DNA of 64,000 nucleotides from Cupriavidus cauae (lineage in GTDB: Bacteria > Pseudomonadota > Gammaproteobacteria > Burkholderiales > Burkholderiaceae). Below the pieces are notes generated by a model. The model worked only from the letters and a program-made list of their open reading frames with translations, had not been told where the DNA came from and searched no databases. The DNA lies in the NCBI RefSeq assembly GCF_008632125.1, contig NZ_VWRN01000045.1:327116-391115 (forward strand), read 5' to 3'. Below, piece by piece: positions 15,673-24,199 of this stretch (the stretch's first letter is position 1; every line of letters starts with the position of its first letter). Position numbers and translations under genes: made by a program.

Positions 15673-16805
15673 GCGAGGCGATCACCCGGCTGCCCGCCAT
15701 CAGCTTCCTGTGGCCCAGGATGCTGTGGCTGCTGGCGCTGGTCCCCGTGCTGGCTCTCGCCTACCTGTGGCTGGACGCACGGCGCCGGCGCGCGGCGGTT
15801 CACTATCCCGCCCTGAAGACCGTCGGCTTCGCCAACCGCGGCGTCGCAGGCTGGCGCCGGCATGTGTCCCCGGTGCTGATCCTGCTCGCCTTGACCGCAT
15901 TGATCGTCGCGATCTCGCGGCCGCATGCGCTGCTGGTGCTGCCCTCGCGCATCGAGACCGTGATGCTGGTCATCGACCTGTCCGGCAGCATGCGCGCGAA
16001 GGACGTGCAACCGAACCGGCTGCGCGCCGCGCAACAGGCCGCCAAGGGGCTGCTCGAGGCGAAGCCCGCGGGCGTCAGCGTCGGCCTGGTTGCGATGGCG
16101 GGAACATCGGCCGTCGCGCAGGCGCCGAGCCGCACGAAGCAGGACGTGGCCACGGCCATCGACCGCCTGCAGCCACAGGGTGGCACCGCGCTGGGCAACG
16201 GCCTGCTGATCGCGCTGACGGCGTTGCGGCCGGAAGCGACCGAGGACGCCGGACGCCTGATGGATGGCGATGCCTCGCCGCTGAAGAAACGCGGCGCGCT
16301 CGGCAACCCGTTCGGCGCAGCGGGATTGGGGCAGGGAGCGAGCCCGGGCGCGGGCCAGGGAGGAGGACAAAACTCTGCCGACCAAGAGGGCGCCGCCGCC
16401 CCGGGCTCCTATGCCGCCGGCGCGATCGTCGTGTTCTCCGACGGCGAAAGCAACGCCGGTCCGACCGCGGTGCAGGCGGCCGAACTGGCGGCCTCCTATG
16501 GGGTGCGCGTCTATACCGTCGGCGTGGGCACGACCCAGGGCGTCGTGCTGTCGGCGGACGGCTGGTCGGCGCGCGTCAAGCTCGACGAGGCCGTGCTGAA
16601 GGAAGTGGCCAATACCACCGGCGCCGAATACTTCCGGCTGGAGGACGCCGCCAGGCTCAAGCAGGTGTATCGCGCGATCAACGCCAAGCTGACGCTAGGC
16701 AAGACCGAGCAGGCGGAAATCACCGCACTGTTCGCCGCGCTTGGCGCGGTGCTGGCGGCGGGTGCGGCGCTGCTGTCGCTGTGGTGGTTCGGACGGGTGA
16801 TGTAG
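15660..16805 (+). CDS. VWA-domain membrane protein, BatA/BatB-like (second)
   Basis: A 381-residue protein with the same plan as the VWA protein at 11429-12508: N-terminal helices (about 18-35 and 65-85), a VWA domain with DLSGSM metal site and VVFSDGESNAG, and a C-terminal helix near 350-378. The start ATG lies inside the end of the DUF58 gene. Between the two halves of the VWA domain there is a Gly/Ser/Ala-rich insert (about 215-245). It likely forms an envelope complex with the MoxR and DUF58 products encoded just upstream. Confidence 0.9.
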   Translation: MDGVSEAITRLPAISFLWPRMLWLLALVPVLALAYLWLDARRRRAAVHYPALKTVGFANRGVAGWRRHVSPVLILLALTALIVAISRPHALLVLPSRIETVMLVIDLSGSMRAKDVQPNRLRAAQQAAKGLLEAKPAGVSVGLVAMAGTSAVAQAPSRTKQDVATAIDRLQPQGGTALGNGLLIALTALRPEATEDAGRLMDGDASPLKKRGALGNPFGAAGLGQGASPGAGQGGGQNSADQEGAAAPGSYAAGAIVVFSDGESNAGPTAVQAAELAASYGVRVYTVGVGTTQGVVLSADGWSARVKLDEAVLKEVANTTGAEYFRLEDAARLKQVYRAINAKLTLGKTEQAEITALFAALGAVLAAGAALLSLWWFGRVM

Positions 16806-16838
16806 GGCAGGGCGCAAGAAATCGTCTGCCGGGAAATG

Positions 16839-16854
16839 AGATGTATTATCATCT
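16839..16854. promoter_or_regulatory. Possible Fur-type site before the FecI-like gene
   Basis: AGATGTATTATCATCT, AT-rich with AGATG/CATCT arms, lies about 40 bp before the sigma-factor start. FecI-type operons are usually iron-repressed through Fur, which fits, but the match to the 19-bp Fur consensus is poor. Confidence 0.35.
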
Positions 16855-16890
16855 GCGCGGTTTTCTGGCCGTTCCCATCCTGTTCCGCCC

Positions 16891-17391
16891 ATGCCCGCTC
16901 CGAGCCGAAGCACGACACTGCACGCACTCTATTGCGATCATCACGGCTGGCTCCATGGCTGGCTGCGCAAGCGCCTCGGCAACGACTGCGAGGCGGCCGA
17001 TGTGGCGCACGACACCTTCCTCCGGGTCTATGCCGGCCCACGCGCACTCGACCATCTGTCCGAGCCGCGTGCCTTTCTGACCCACGTGGCCAAGGGGCTG
17101 GTGGTCGATCTCTACCGTCGACGCGCGGTGGAGAAGGCCTACCTGGACAGCCTCGCCCAGCTGCCTGAAGCGCTGGCGCCTTCGCCCGAGACGCGGGCAC
17201 TGGTGCTCGAGGCCCTGCACCGGATCGACGCGATGCTGTGCGCCATGCCCGTGCGAGCGCGCGAGATCTTCCTGTTGTCGCAGCTGGACGGCCTGACCTA
17301 CGCGGAGATCGCGGCGCGGCAAGGCATCTCGCTGCGAACCGTGAAGCGGCAGATGCGCGACGCCTTTCTCGCCTGCCTGTCGGCGATATGA
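16891..17391 (+). CDS. ECF sigma factor, FecI-like
   Basis: A 166-residue extracytoplasmic-function sigma factor. Region 2 (about 10-75) includes DVAHDTFLRVY and region 4 (about 105-160) includes the helix-turn-helix LDGLTYAEIAARQGISLRTVKRQM. It is of the iron-transport FecI group. The stop codon overlaps the start of the FecR-like gene (ATGA), and a TonB receptor with an STN domain follows, the classical cell-surface signalling arrangement: receptor occupancy is relayed by FecR to release this sigma factor for receptor gene transcription. Confidence 0.92.
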   Translation: MPAPSRSTTLHALYCDHHGWLHGWLRKRLGNDCEAADVAHDTFLRVYAGPRALDHLSEPRAFLTHVAKGLVVDLYRRRAVEKAYLDSLAQLPEALAPSPETRALVLEALHRIDAMLCAMPVRAREIFLLSQLDGLTYAEIAARQGISLRTVKRQMRDAFLACLSAI

Positions 17392-18374
17392 GCCGCGACC
17401 GTGGGGCGGGGACGGTGCCCGCCAGCATCCTGGCCGAGGCGGCCAACTGGATGGTACGCATTCAGTCGGATCCGCACGACGCCGCGCAACTGGCCGAACT
17501 GCACGCCTGGTGCGCGCGCAGTCCCGCGCATGCCCGGGCCTGGCACCAGGCGCAGCAGGTGCTCGGCACGTTCGACAGCGTGCCGGCCGCGTTGCGGCGC
17601 ACGGCGTTGGCGGGACTCGCGCGCGAACAGCGGCGCCGGGCCACCCGCAAGCTCGCCCTGATGCTGGTGGGCGCCCCGGCCGCCTGCCTGGCCTGGCGCT
17701 TCGCCCCGTGGGAGGCGATGACCGCCGGCATCCGTACGGCAGTCGGCGAAACCCGCGAGGTACGGCTGGCCGATGGCACGCGGGTCACGCTGGACACGGA
17801 CAGCGCGATCGACGTGTCCTATTCCGACAGCACGCGCCTGATCAAGCTGCGGGCGGGCCGCATCCTGATCGACACCGAGCCGGACCCGGCCGCCGTGCCC
17901 CGGCCCTTCGTCGTCGAGACGCCGGACGGCGTGCTGCGCGCGCTCGGGACGCGCTTCGTCGTTCGCCGGCAGTCCGACGCCAGCCACGTGGAGGTCTACC
18001 AGGGAGCGGTGGAGGTTCGGCTGCGCCGCGACGGCGCGCCGCTGCGGGTGGGCAGCGGGCAATGGCTGCGCTTCGGCGCCGGGGAGACGGCATCCGGCGC
18101 CGCGCTCGACGGCCTGGGTGCGGCGTGGGCGCACGGCATGCTGGCCGCGCGCAATCTGCGGCTGGAGGCGCTGGCCGAGGAACTGGCGCGCTATCGCCCC
18201 GGCATCGTGCGCTGCGATCCGGCCATCGCCGACCTGCGCGTGACCGGGGCCTTCCCCTTGCGGGACACGGACCGCAGCCTGGACCTGCTGGCCGAGACGC
18301 TGGGCATCCGGGTGCGCCGGTGGACCCGCTACTGGGTCATGCTCGAGCCCGGCGACGCCGGCTCCTCGCGATAG
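17388..18374 (+). CDS. FecR-like sigma-factor regulator
   Basis: A 328-residue inner-membrane regulator. The cytoplasmic N-terminus has the FecR signature (EAANWMVRIQSDP and WHQAQQVL, about 12-65), a single hydrophobic segment lies near 90-108, and the periplasmic FecR domain follows with TREVRLADGTRVTLDTDSAI. The C-terminal segment resembles an STN fold (RVTGAFPLRDTDRSLDLLAETLGI). It would transmit the signal from the TonB receptor to the FecI-like factor. The start ATG overlaps the sigma-factor stop by 4 bases. Confidence 0.92.
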   Translation: MSRDRGAGTVPASILAEAANWMVRIQSDPHDAAQLAELHAWCARSPAHARAWHQAQQVLGTFDSVPAALRRTALAGLAREQRRRATRKLALMLVGAPAACLAWRFAPWEAMTAGIRTAVGETREVRLADGTRVTLDTDSAIDVSYSDSTRLIKLRAGRILIDTEPDPAAVPRPFVVETPDGVLRALGTRFVVRRQSDASHVEVYQGAVEVRLRRDGAPLRVGSGQWLRFGAGETASGAALDGLGAAWAHGMLAARNLRLEALAEELARYRPGIVRCDPAIADLRVTGAFPLRDTDRSLDLLAETLGIRVRRWTRYWVMLEPGDAGSSR

Positions 18375-18409
18375 TACATAGGCCCGGGGCGAGCCAGCCG
18401 GCCCGCCTT

Positions 18410-18509
18410 CATGCGCCGCCAGCCCGGCTCATGCGCCGCAGGCACGGCGCATGCGCCGCGGGCACGGCTCATGCGCCGCCAGCCCGCTTCATGCGTTCCC
18501 GGCCCCCCC
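18410..18509. repeat. 20-bp tandem repeat, five copies
   Basis: Units beginning CATGCGCCGCC start at 18410, 18430, 18450, 18470 and 18490. They fill much of the gap between the FecR-like gene and the TonB receptor, a span of about 250 bases that has no other recognisable feature. Confidence 0.92.
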
Positions 18510-18627
18510 TTGCGCTCGCTGCACGTGGCCCCTTTTTTCCTCTCGCCCGGTGTACCTGTTGTAGGCCGGTCCCGCCCCAGCGGGCACCGGTCCGATCGTC
18601 GACTGGTCACTGGTGTCGGAAAGGAAC

Positions 18628-21081
18628 ATGTTCGTGGCAATCTCCTGCAATTCCCGGTTTTATCCCAAGCACGGCGTGCTGACGCGGGCGCTGTCCCGTG
18701 CCCTGTCCGGCACCGCATTGAGCCTGTGCGCCACGCTGGCCGTGCCGGACGCCGCGCTGGCCCAGGCCGCTGCCCCGGGCGGCGCGTCTTCCGCGCGCAG
18801 CTACGCGATTCCGCCCGGACCGCTTGGCGATACGCTGGCGCGCTTCTCCATCGAGGCCGGCGTCCCGCTGTCGTTCCCGTCGGGGCTGGTGGCGGGGCTG
18901 CGCAGCGAAGGCCTGAACGGCGCCTATGACGTCCAGGCGGGTTTCGCGCGGCTGCTGCAGGGAACGGGCCTCGAGCTGGCCGCGACCGGCAGCGGGGCGT
19001 ACACGCTGCGCCGGCGCCAGGCAGCGCCGGCGGCGGAGGTCGAGCTCCAGCCCGTCACGGTCACCGCCTCCGCCACGGCGGAGCGCGTTGCGCCCGCTTA
19101 CCCGGGCGGCCAGGTCGCGACCGGCGGCGGCCTGGGCCTGCTGGGTAATCGCGACATCATGGACACGCCGTTCAGCCTGACGGCGTACACGCAGGAGCTG
19201 ATCCAGGCGCAGCAGGCCAGCAGCATCGCCGATGTCGTCAACAACGATGCCTCGGTGCGCAACGTGAACCCGCGCGCCGGGCGCTTCGACCAGTTCTCGA
19301 TCCGCGGCTTCCCGGTGCTGAACAGCGACATCGCGCTCAACGGCCTCTATGGCGTGCTGCCCACCTATGCGGTGGCGGTGGAAGCGGCCGAGCGCATCGA
19401 GATCCTGAAGGGACCGAGCGCCTTGCTCAACGGCATGGCCCCCAGCGGCGCGGTGGGCGGCGCCATCAACGTGGTGTCCAAGCGCGCGCCGGCAGAGGCG
19501 GTGAATCAGTTCACGCTGGGCTACGCATCGGACTCGACCTTCGGCGGACATGCCGACGTGGCGCGCCGCTTTGGCGAGCGGCAGGAGTTCGGCGTGCGCT
19601 TCAACGCCGCGTACAAGAACGGCGACACCTCGGTCGATCCGCAGTCGCTGGAGCGCAGCCTGGCAACGCTCGGGCTGGACTACCGTGGCACGCGGCTGCG
19701 CCTGTCGGCCGATTTCGGCTATCAGCAGCAGAATGGCGACGCGCCGCAGGAGCGGGTGACCGCGGCGGCGGGCGTGCCGCTGCCCGATGCCTCGCGCATT
19801 CACCGCAACTATGCCCAGCCCTGGACCTTCGCCGACACGCGCGACAGCTACGTGGCGCTGCGCGGCGAGTACGACGTGAGCGACGACCTCGAGGTGTATG
19901 GCGCCTTCGGTGCCCGCCGCGGGCGCTACGAGTTCCTGCGCATGGCGGTCGCCGCGCGCGACGCCGCCGGCAACTTTGCCAGCGCGCCGTTCCGTTTCCT
20001 GCGCGAGGAAGACGCGTACACCGGCGAGATCGGTGCCCGCGCGCGCTTCGCCACCGGACCGCTGCGCCACCAGCTGAACGTGAGCGCCTCGGTGTTTCAT
20101 CTCGAGGCCGGCAATCTGCGGCAGAACTTCGGCACGATCCGCTCGAACCTGTACAACCCGGTCGTGGCGCCGCGGCCGTCCTTCGCGGGCCTGAGTTCGG
20201 ATGTACCCAAGGCGGAAGAGACCGAGCTTTCCAGCCTGGCGCTGGCCGACACGATTTCCGCGCTGGACGAACGGATCCAGCTGACGCTGGGCGCGCGCCT
20301 GCAGCGCGTCCAGTCCGATTCGTTCGACGCCACCGGGCAGGTCACCAGCCACTATGACGAACGTGCCGTCACGCCGGCGGTGGCGCTGGTGGTCCGGCCC
20401 TGGAAGCAGGTCTCGTTCTACGGCAACTACATCGAGGGCCTGAGCCAGGGGCCCACGGCGCCCAGTACCGCGGCCAACGCCGAACAGATGTTTGCGCCGA
20501 TCAAGTCCAGGCAACTGGAGGCGGGCGTCAAGGTGGATTTCGGCAGCATCGCGACCACGCTCAGTGCGTTCCGCATCGAGCAGCCCACCGGCTTGACGGA
20601 CCCGGCCACCAATGTCTTTTCGGTCGCCGGGAAGCAACGCAATACCGGCCTGGAGTGGAATGTGTTCGGCGAACCGGTGCAGGGCGTGCGGGTGCTGGCC
20701 GGCGCGATGTATCTGAACGGCCGGCTCAGGGAAACGGCGGAACCGGCCAACAACGGCAACGTCGCCCCGGGCACGCCGCGCTACAACCTGAACGCGGGCG
20801 TGGAGTGGGACACGCCCTTCCTGGCGGGGCTGACGCTGTCGGCGCGCGTACTGCGCTCGACGTCGCAGTATCTCGACGCCGCGAACCGGCAGCGGATACC
20901 GGCCTGGACGCGGACCGACATCGGCGCCCGCTATACGCTGAAGGCAGCCGGCAAGCGCGTGACCGTGCGCGCCGCGGTGGAAAACCTGTTCGACAAGTCC
21001 TATTGGGCCTCCGCCTCGGCCAATGGCCTGACGCTCGCCACTCCGCGCACCTTCCTGGTCTCGACGACGATCGATTTCTGA
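18628..21081 (+). CDS. TonB-dependent siderophore receptor with STN signalling domain
   Basis: An 817-residue outer-membrane receptor. The ATG at 18628 follows GGAAAGGA; a GTG five codons upstream is less likely. After the signal peptide (ends near ALAQA) comes an STN domain (about 55-125, YAIPPGPLGDTLARFSIEAGV), the mark of receptors that signal to FecR. The TonB box region is VELQPVTVTA, the plug has SIADVVNNDASVRNVNPR, RFDQFSIRGF and EILKGPSALLNGMAPSGAVGGAINVVSKR, and the barrel ends in Phe (STTIDF). The plug residues resemble ferric hydroxamate or ferrioxamine-like receptors. The ligand is not identified. Gene order sigma-regulator-receptor supports surface signalling. Confidence 0.93.
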   Translation: MFVAISCNSRFYPKHGVLTRALSRALSGTALSLCATLAVPDAALAQAAAPGGASSARSYAIPPGPLGDTLARFSIEAGVPLSFPSGLVAGLRSEGLNGAYDVQAGFARLLQGTGLELAATGSGAYTLRRRQAAPAAEVELQPVTVTASATAERVAPAYPGGQVATGGGLGLLGNRDIMDTPFSLTAYTQELIQAQQASSIADVVNNDASVRNVNPRAGRFDQFSIRGFPVLNSDIALNGLYGVLPTYAVAVEAAERIEILKGPSALLNGMAPSGAVGGAINVVSKRAPAEAVNQFTLGYASDSTFGGHADVARRFGERQEFGVRFNAAYKNGDTSVDPQSLERSLATLGLDYRGTRLRLSADFGYQQQNGDAPQERVTAAAGVPLPDASRIHRNYAQPWTFADTRDSYVALRGEYDVSDDLEVYGAFGARRGRYEFLRMAVAARDAAGNFASAPFRFLREEDAYTGEIGARARFATGPLRHQLNVSASVFHLEAGNLRQNFGTIRSNLYNPVVAPRPSFAGLSSDVPKAEETELSSLALADTISALDERIQLTLGARLQRVQSDSFDATGQVTSHYDERAVTPAVALVVRPWKQVSFYGNYIEGLSQGPTAPSTAANAEQMFAPIKSRQLEAGVKVDFGSIATTLSAFRIEQPTGLTDPATNVFSVAGKQRNTGLEWNVFGEPVQGVRVLAGAMYLNGRLRETAEPANNGNVAPGTPRYNLNAGVEWDTPFLAGLTLSARVLRSTSQYLDAANRQRIPAWTRTDIGARYTLKAAGKRVTVRAAVENLFDKSYWASASANGLTLATPRTFLVSTTIDF

Positions 21082-21117
21082 GGCTGCCGCCGCGGTGGCA
21101 CCTTCGCGGGCCCGCGC

Positions 21118-21786
21118 TCAGCGCCCCTTGAAGACCGGGTGCCTGGCGCAGGCCGACAGCACGATGCGCTCGGACTGCACCAGATAGTCGTTCAGCGCCG
21201 CGGCACACTCGGCCAGCTTGCCCGACTCGAACAACTGCAGGATCTGCTGGTTCATCTCGACATAGGGCCCGTGCAGGAATTCGGGGTCCTGCAGCATGCC
21301 GAACGCCAGCCGCAGTTCGGCCAGCAGGTGGGAGAACATCACGTTCAGCCGCTCGCTGTCGGCCAGTTCCACGATCGCCATGTGGAACTCCATGTTGGCG
21401 GTGCCCGCGCCCTGCCAATCGCCGCTGTCGCGGCAACGCAATCCCGCTTCCACCGCCTGCCGCATGTGCTTTCTCGCCGGATGGCTGGGGTAGGCCTGCG
21501 CGATCGCCTGGCATTCGATCAGGCGGCGGACCCGGTAGATGTCGATGATCGCCGCGATGCTCGGAATGGCCACCGCCACGCCGCGGTTGGGCTCATGCTT
21601 GAGCAGACCCTCCTTGGTCAGCACGCGGAAGGTCTCGCGCAGCGTATTGCGCGAGATCTGCAGGCTTTCGCTGAGCGCGGCTTCGGACAGGCGCTGCCCG
21701 GGCGCGAAGTCGCCATGCAGGATGCGCTGGCGGATCTGCTCGGTGACCCGTTCGGCCAGGTTTCTTACGTCGGAACTGGTTGTCAT
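21118..21786 (-). CDS. GntR/FadR-family transcriptional regulator
   Basis: A 222-residue regulator. A winged helix (about 5-75) carries GQRLSEAALSESLQISRNTLRETFRVLTKEGLL; the helical FCD effector domain follows, with the metal-binding His spread typical of the family (EFHMAIVELADSERL). I chose MTTSSD as the start because it places the DNA-binding domain at the family's usual position; the frame is open 44 codons further. It is divergent from the MFS-pxp operon, and two TTGTTnAACAA palindromes lie in the gap, so it probably represses that operon and itself. Confidence 0.88.
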   Translation of the reverse strand: MTTSSDVRNLAERVTEQIRQRILHGDFAPGQRLSEAALSESLQISRNTLRETFRVLTKEGLLKHEPNRGVAVAIPSIAAIIDIYRVRRLIECQAIAQAYPSHPARKHMRQAVEAGLRCRDSGDWQGAGTANMEFHMAIVELADSERLNVMFSHLLAELRLAFGMLQDPEFLHGPYVEMNQQILQLFESGKLAECAAALNDYLVQSERIVLSACARHPVFKGR

Positions 21787-21873
21787 GTCGGCTGCAAGGG
21801 GAACGGGACTTCGGCCCGGCATCGGTCGGCCCGGTATCAGCCGTGTCCCGTATCGCGGGATGTTACCCCAGCT

Positions 21874-21884
21874 TTGTTCAACAA
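21874..21884. promoter_or_regulatory. GntR-type operator candidate, first copy
   Basis: TTGTTCAACAA, a perfect palindrome around one central base, in the gap between the gntR-type gene and the MFS gene. Confidence 0.6.
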
Positions 21885-21956
21885 CCTGCGCCAGATTGGT
21901 GCGACTTGGCTCGGCCATGCAGGCCTAGGTGTATACCAGAATCGATCCGAACGAAT

Positions 21957-21971
21957 GATTGTTGAACAATC
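21957..21971. promoter_or_regulatory. GntR-type operator candidate, second copy
   Basis: GATTGTTGAACAATC, 7-bp arms around one base, containing the same TTGTTnAACAA core as the site at 21874. The centres are 85 bp apart, about eight helical turns, which would allow cooperative or looped binding. Confidence 0.65.
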
Positions 21972-22157
21972 CATCCACGGTGGTTGAGTCAATGCGTGCA
22001 GATACATCAACATGGCACGTGCCTTGCCAAACAGCGCTGCGGTGGAGGGGCGGCTGTCTGGCGGTCCCGCTCACTGCCTCGACGTCGTCGCCGCGGCGTC
22101 ATCAAACCGCGCGACGAGCATCCCCACGTTTTGCCGTTATCCCGAGTGAGCGCAACC

Positions 22158-23405
22158 ATGTGGCTTAAAGAAACATCGCAGGAAGAGCGCAAGACGCTCT
22201 TTGCCGCCTTCGTCGGCTATGGGGTCGATGCCTTCGACTACATGATCTACACCTTCATGATCCCCACGTTCATCCTGGTATGGGGCATGACCAAGGCCGA
22301 GGCCGGCTATATCGCGACGGGCGCGCTGATCAGCTCCGCGATCGGCGGCTGGCTGGCCGGCATCCTGGCCGACAAGTACGGCCGCGTGCGCGTGCTGCAG
22401 CTGACCGTGCTGTGGTTCAGCTTCTTCACGTTCCTCAGCGGCTTCACGCAGTCGCCCGAGCAGCTGTTCGTGACGCGCATGCTGCAGGGGCTCGGCTTTG
22501 GCGGCGAATGGTCGGTCGGCTCCGTGCTGATCGCCGAAATGATCCGCGCCCGCCATCGCGGCAAGGCCGTCGGACTGGTACAGAGCAGCTGGGCGGTGGG
22601 CTGGGGCCTGTCGGCCATTGCCTTCTGGGCGGTCTACGCGGTGTTCGAGCAGCAATACGCGTGGCGCGTGCTGTTCTGGATCGGCGTGCTGCCGGCGGTC
22701 TTCATCCTCTATATCCGCCGCAACATCAGCGAGCCCAAGGTGTATCGGGAGACCCAGGCCAAGCTCGCCGTCACCGGGCAGAGCAACAACTTCATGCTGA
22801 TCTTCAAGCCGGGGGTGCTGCGCGTGACCGTGCTGGCGAGCCTGCTGGCAACCGGCATGCAAGGCGCCTACTACTCGGTGACGACCTGGCTGCCGACCTA
22901 CCTGAAGATGGAGCGCAACCTGTCGGTGCTGAACACCAGCGGGTACCTGATGGTGCTGATCGCCGGCTCGTTCGCCGGTTACCTGACCAGCGCCTGGCTG
23001 TCCGACCACCTGGGTCGCCGGCGCTGCTTCATGCTGTTCGCCGTAAGCGCGGCGATCCTGGTGATCTGCTACACGCAGCTGCCCATCACCGACGCCGCGA
23101 TGCTGGTGCTCGGTTTCCCGCTGGGCTTCTTCCTGTCGGGCATCTTCTCCGGCATGGGCGCTTACCTGACCGAGCTGTATCCGAGCCATATCCGCGGCTC
23201 GGGACAAGGCTTCTGCTACAACTTCGGGCGCGCGGTCGGTTCGGTATTCCCGGCGATGATCGGGCATATGGGCGCGACGATGTCGCTGGGCGTCGCCATC
23301 GGCTATCTCGCCGCCGGCGCCTATGGGCTGGTCGTCGTCGCCTGCCTGCTGCTGCCGGAAACGCGCGGACGCGAACTGCTGGGCGAAGCCGAGCCCGCGC
23401 ATTGA
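22158..23405 (+). CDS. MFS transporter
   Basis: A 415-residue major facilitator superfamily carrier with about twelve membrane helices. The MFS signature is between helices 2 and 3 ([14 protein letters not shown]) and is repeated between helices 8 and 9 ([13 protein letters not shown]). The N-terminus ([17 protein letters not shown]) resembles acid/proton symporters of the sialate-lactate-aromatic acid groups. The start is the ATG at 22158. It is the first gene of a unit with pxpA, pxpBC and a biotin carboxylase gene 11 bp and further downstream, so it probably imports the amide or lactam acid handled by them (inference). Confidence 0.9.
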   Translation: MWLKETSQEERKTLFAAFVGYGVDAFDYMIYTFMIPTFILVWGMTKAEAGYIATGALISSAIGGWLAGILADKYGRVRVLQLTVLWFSFFTFLSGFTQSPEQLFVTRMLQGLGFGGEWSVGSVLIAEMIRARHRGKAVGLVQSSWAVGWGLSAIAFWAVYAVFEQQYAWRVLFWIGVLPAVFILYIRRNISEPKVYRETQAKLAVTGQSNNFMLIFKPGVLRVTVLASLLATGMQGAYYSVTTWLPTYLKMERNLSVLNTSGYLMVLIAGSFAGYLTSAWLSDHLGRRRCFMLFAVSAAILVICYTQLPITDAAMLVLGFPLGFFLSGIFSGMGAYLTELYPSHIRGSGQGFCYNFGRAVGSVFPAMIGHMGATMSLGVAIGYLAAGAYGLVVVACLLLPETRGRELLGEAEPAH

Positions 23406-23416
23406 GGTCCGGCGCC

Positions 23417-24172
23417 ATGCAAATCGATCTGAACAGCGATCTGGGCGAGAGCTTTGGCGCCTGGCGCATGGGCAACGATGCCGCCATGCTGGACATCGTC
23501 AGCAGCGCCAACGTGGCCTGCGGCTTCCACGCGGGCGATCCGGCCGGCATCCTGCGGACGCTGAAGGCCGCGAAGGCGCGCGGCGTCGCGGTGGGGGCCC
23601 ACGTTTCGTATCCGGACCTGCAGGGCTTCGGCCGCCGCAACATGGATGTCGCCAGCGAGGACCTGATCGCCGACGTCCTTTACCAGATCAGCGCGCTGGC
23701 GGGGATGGCGGCGACGGTCGGCACCGCGGTGCGCTACGTCAAGCCGCATGGCGCGCTGTACAACACCATCGCGAGCGACGAGCGCCAGGCACGCGACGTG
23801 ATCACCGCGATCTGCAAGTTCAATCCCGAACTGGCGCTGGTTGCGCTGGCCGGCTCGCCGCTGGTGGGCTGGGCGCGGGATGCGGGCCTGCGTGTCATTG
23901 CCGAGGCCTTCGCCGATCGCGCCTACACGCCGCAGGGCACGCTGGTATCGCGCCGCGAACCGGGCGCGGTGCTGCACGACGCCGACGAGGTCGCACAACG
24001 GATGTTGCGGCTCGTGCGGGAAGGCACGGTGGTCGCCATCGATGGCAGCGTGGCGCGCGTCGAAGCGCAATCGATCTGCGTGCATGGCGACAGCGCGGGC
24101 GCGCTGGAGATGGCGCGCGCCGTGCGCGGCGCGCTCGAGCGCGACGGCGTCAAGGTGTCTGCGTTCGCCTGA
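23417..24172 (+). CDS. pxpA: 5-oxoprolinase subunit A family (LamB/YcsF)
   Basis: A 251-residue LamB/YcsF protein. The N-terminus [14 protein letters not shown] and the metal/substrate motifs [27 protein letters not shown] and [10 protein letters not shown] are all present. PxpA acts with PxpB and PxpC in ATP-dependent opening of 5-oxoproline (pyroglutamate). It is followed by a fused PxpB-PxpC gene in the same frame. The additional biotin carboxylase downstream raises the possibility that this set acts on a different lactam or amide. Confidence 0.9.
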   Translation: MQIDLNSDLGESFGAWRMGNDAAMLDIVSSANVACGFHAGDPAGILRTLKAAKARGVAVGAHVSYPDLQGFGRRNMDVASEDLIADVLYQISALAGMAATVGTAVRYVKPHGALYNTIASDERQARDVITAICKFNPELALVALAGSPLVGWARDAGLRVIAEAFADRAYTPQGTLVSRREPGAVLHDADEVAQRMLRLVREGTVVAIDGSVARVEAQSICVHGDSAGALEMARAVRGALERDGVKVSAFA

Positions 24173-24199
24173 GTCAGAAGGCCCGATCTGGAGCTTGTT

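Noticed and set aside
16839..16854. A confident Fur box
   Set aside because: Only kept as a weak candidate: AT content and position fit, but the sequence departs from the 19-bp consensus at many positions.
22280..23416. N-terminal extension of PxpA through the MFS gene
   Set aside because: The extra residues are the wrong frame of the MFS gene, and the ATG at 23417 begins exactly at the family's conserved N-terminus.
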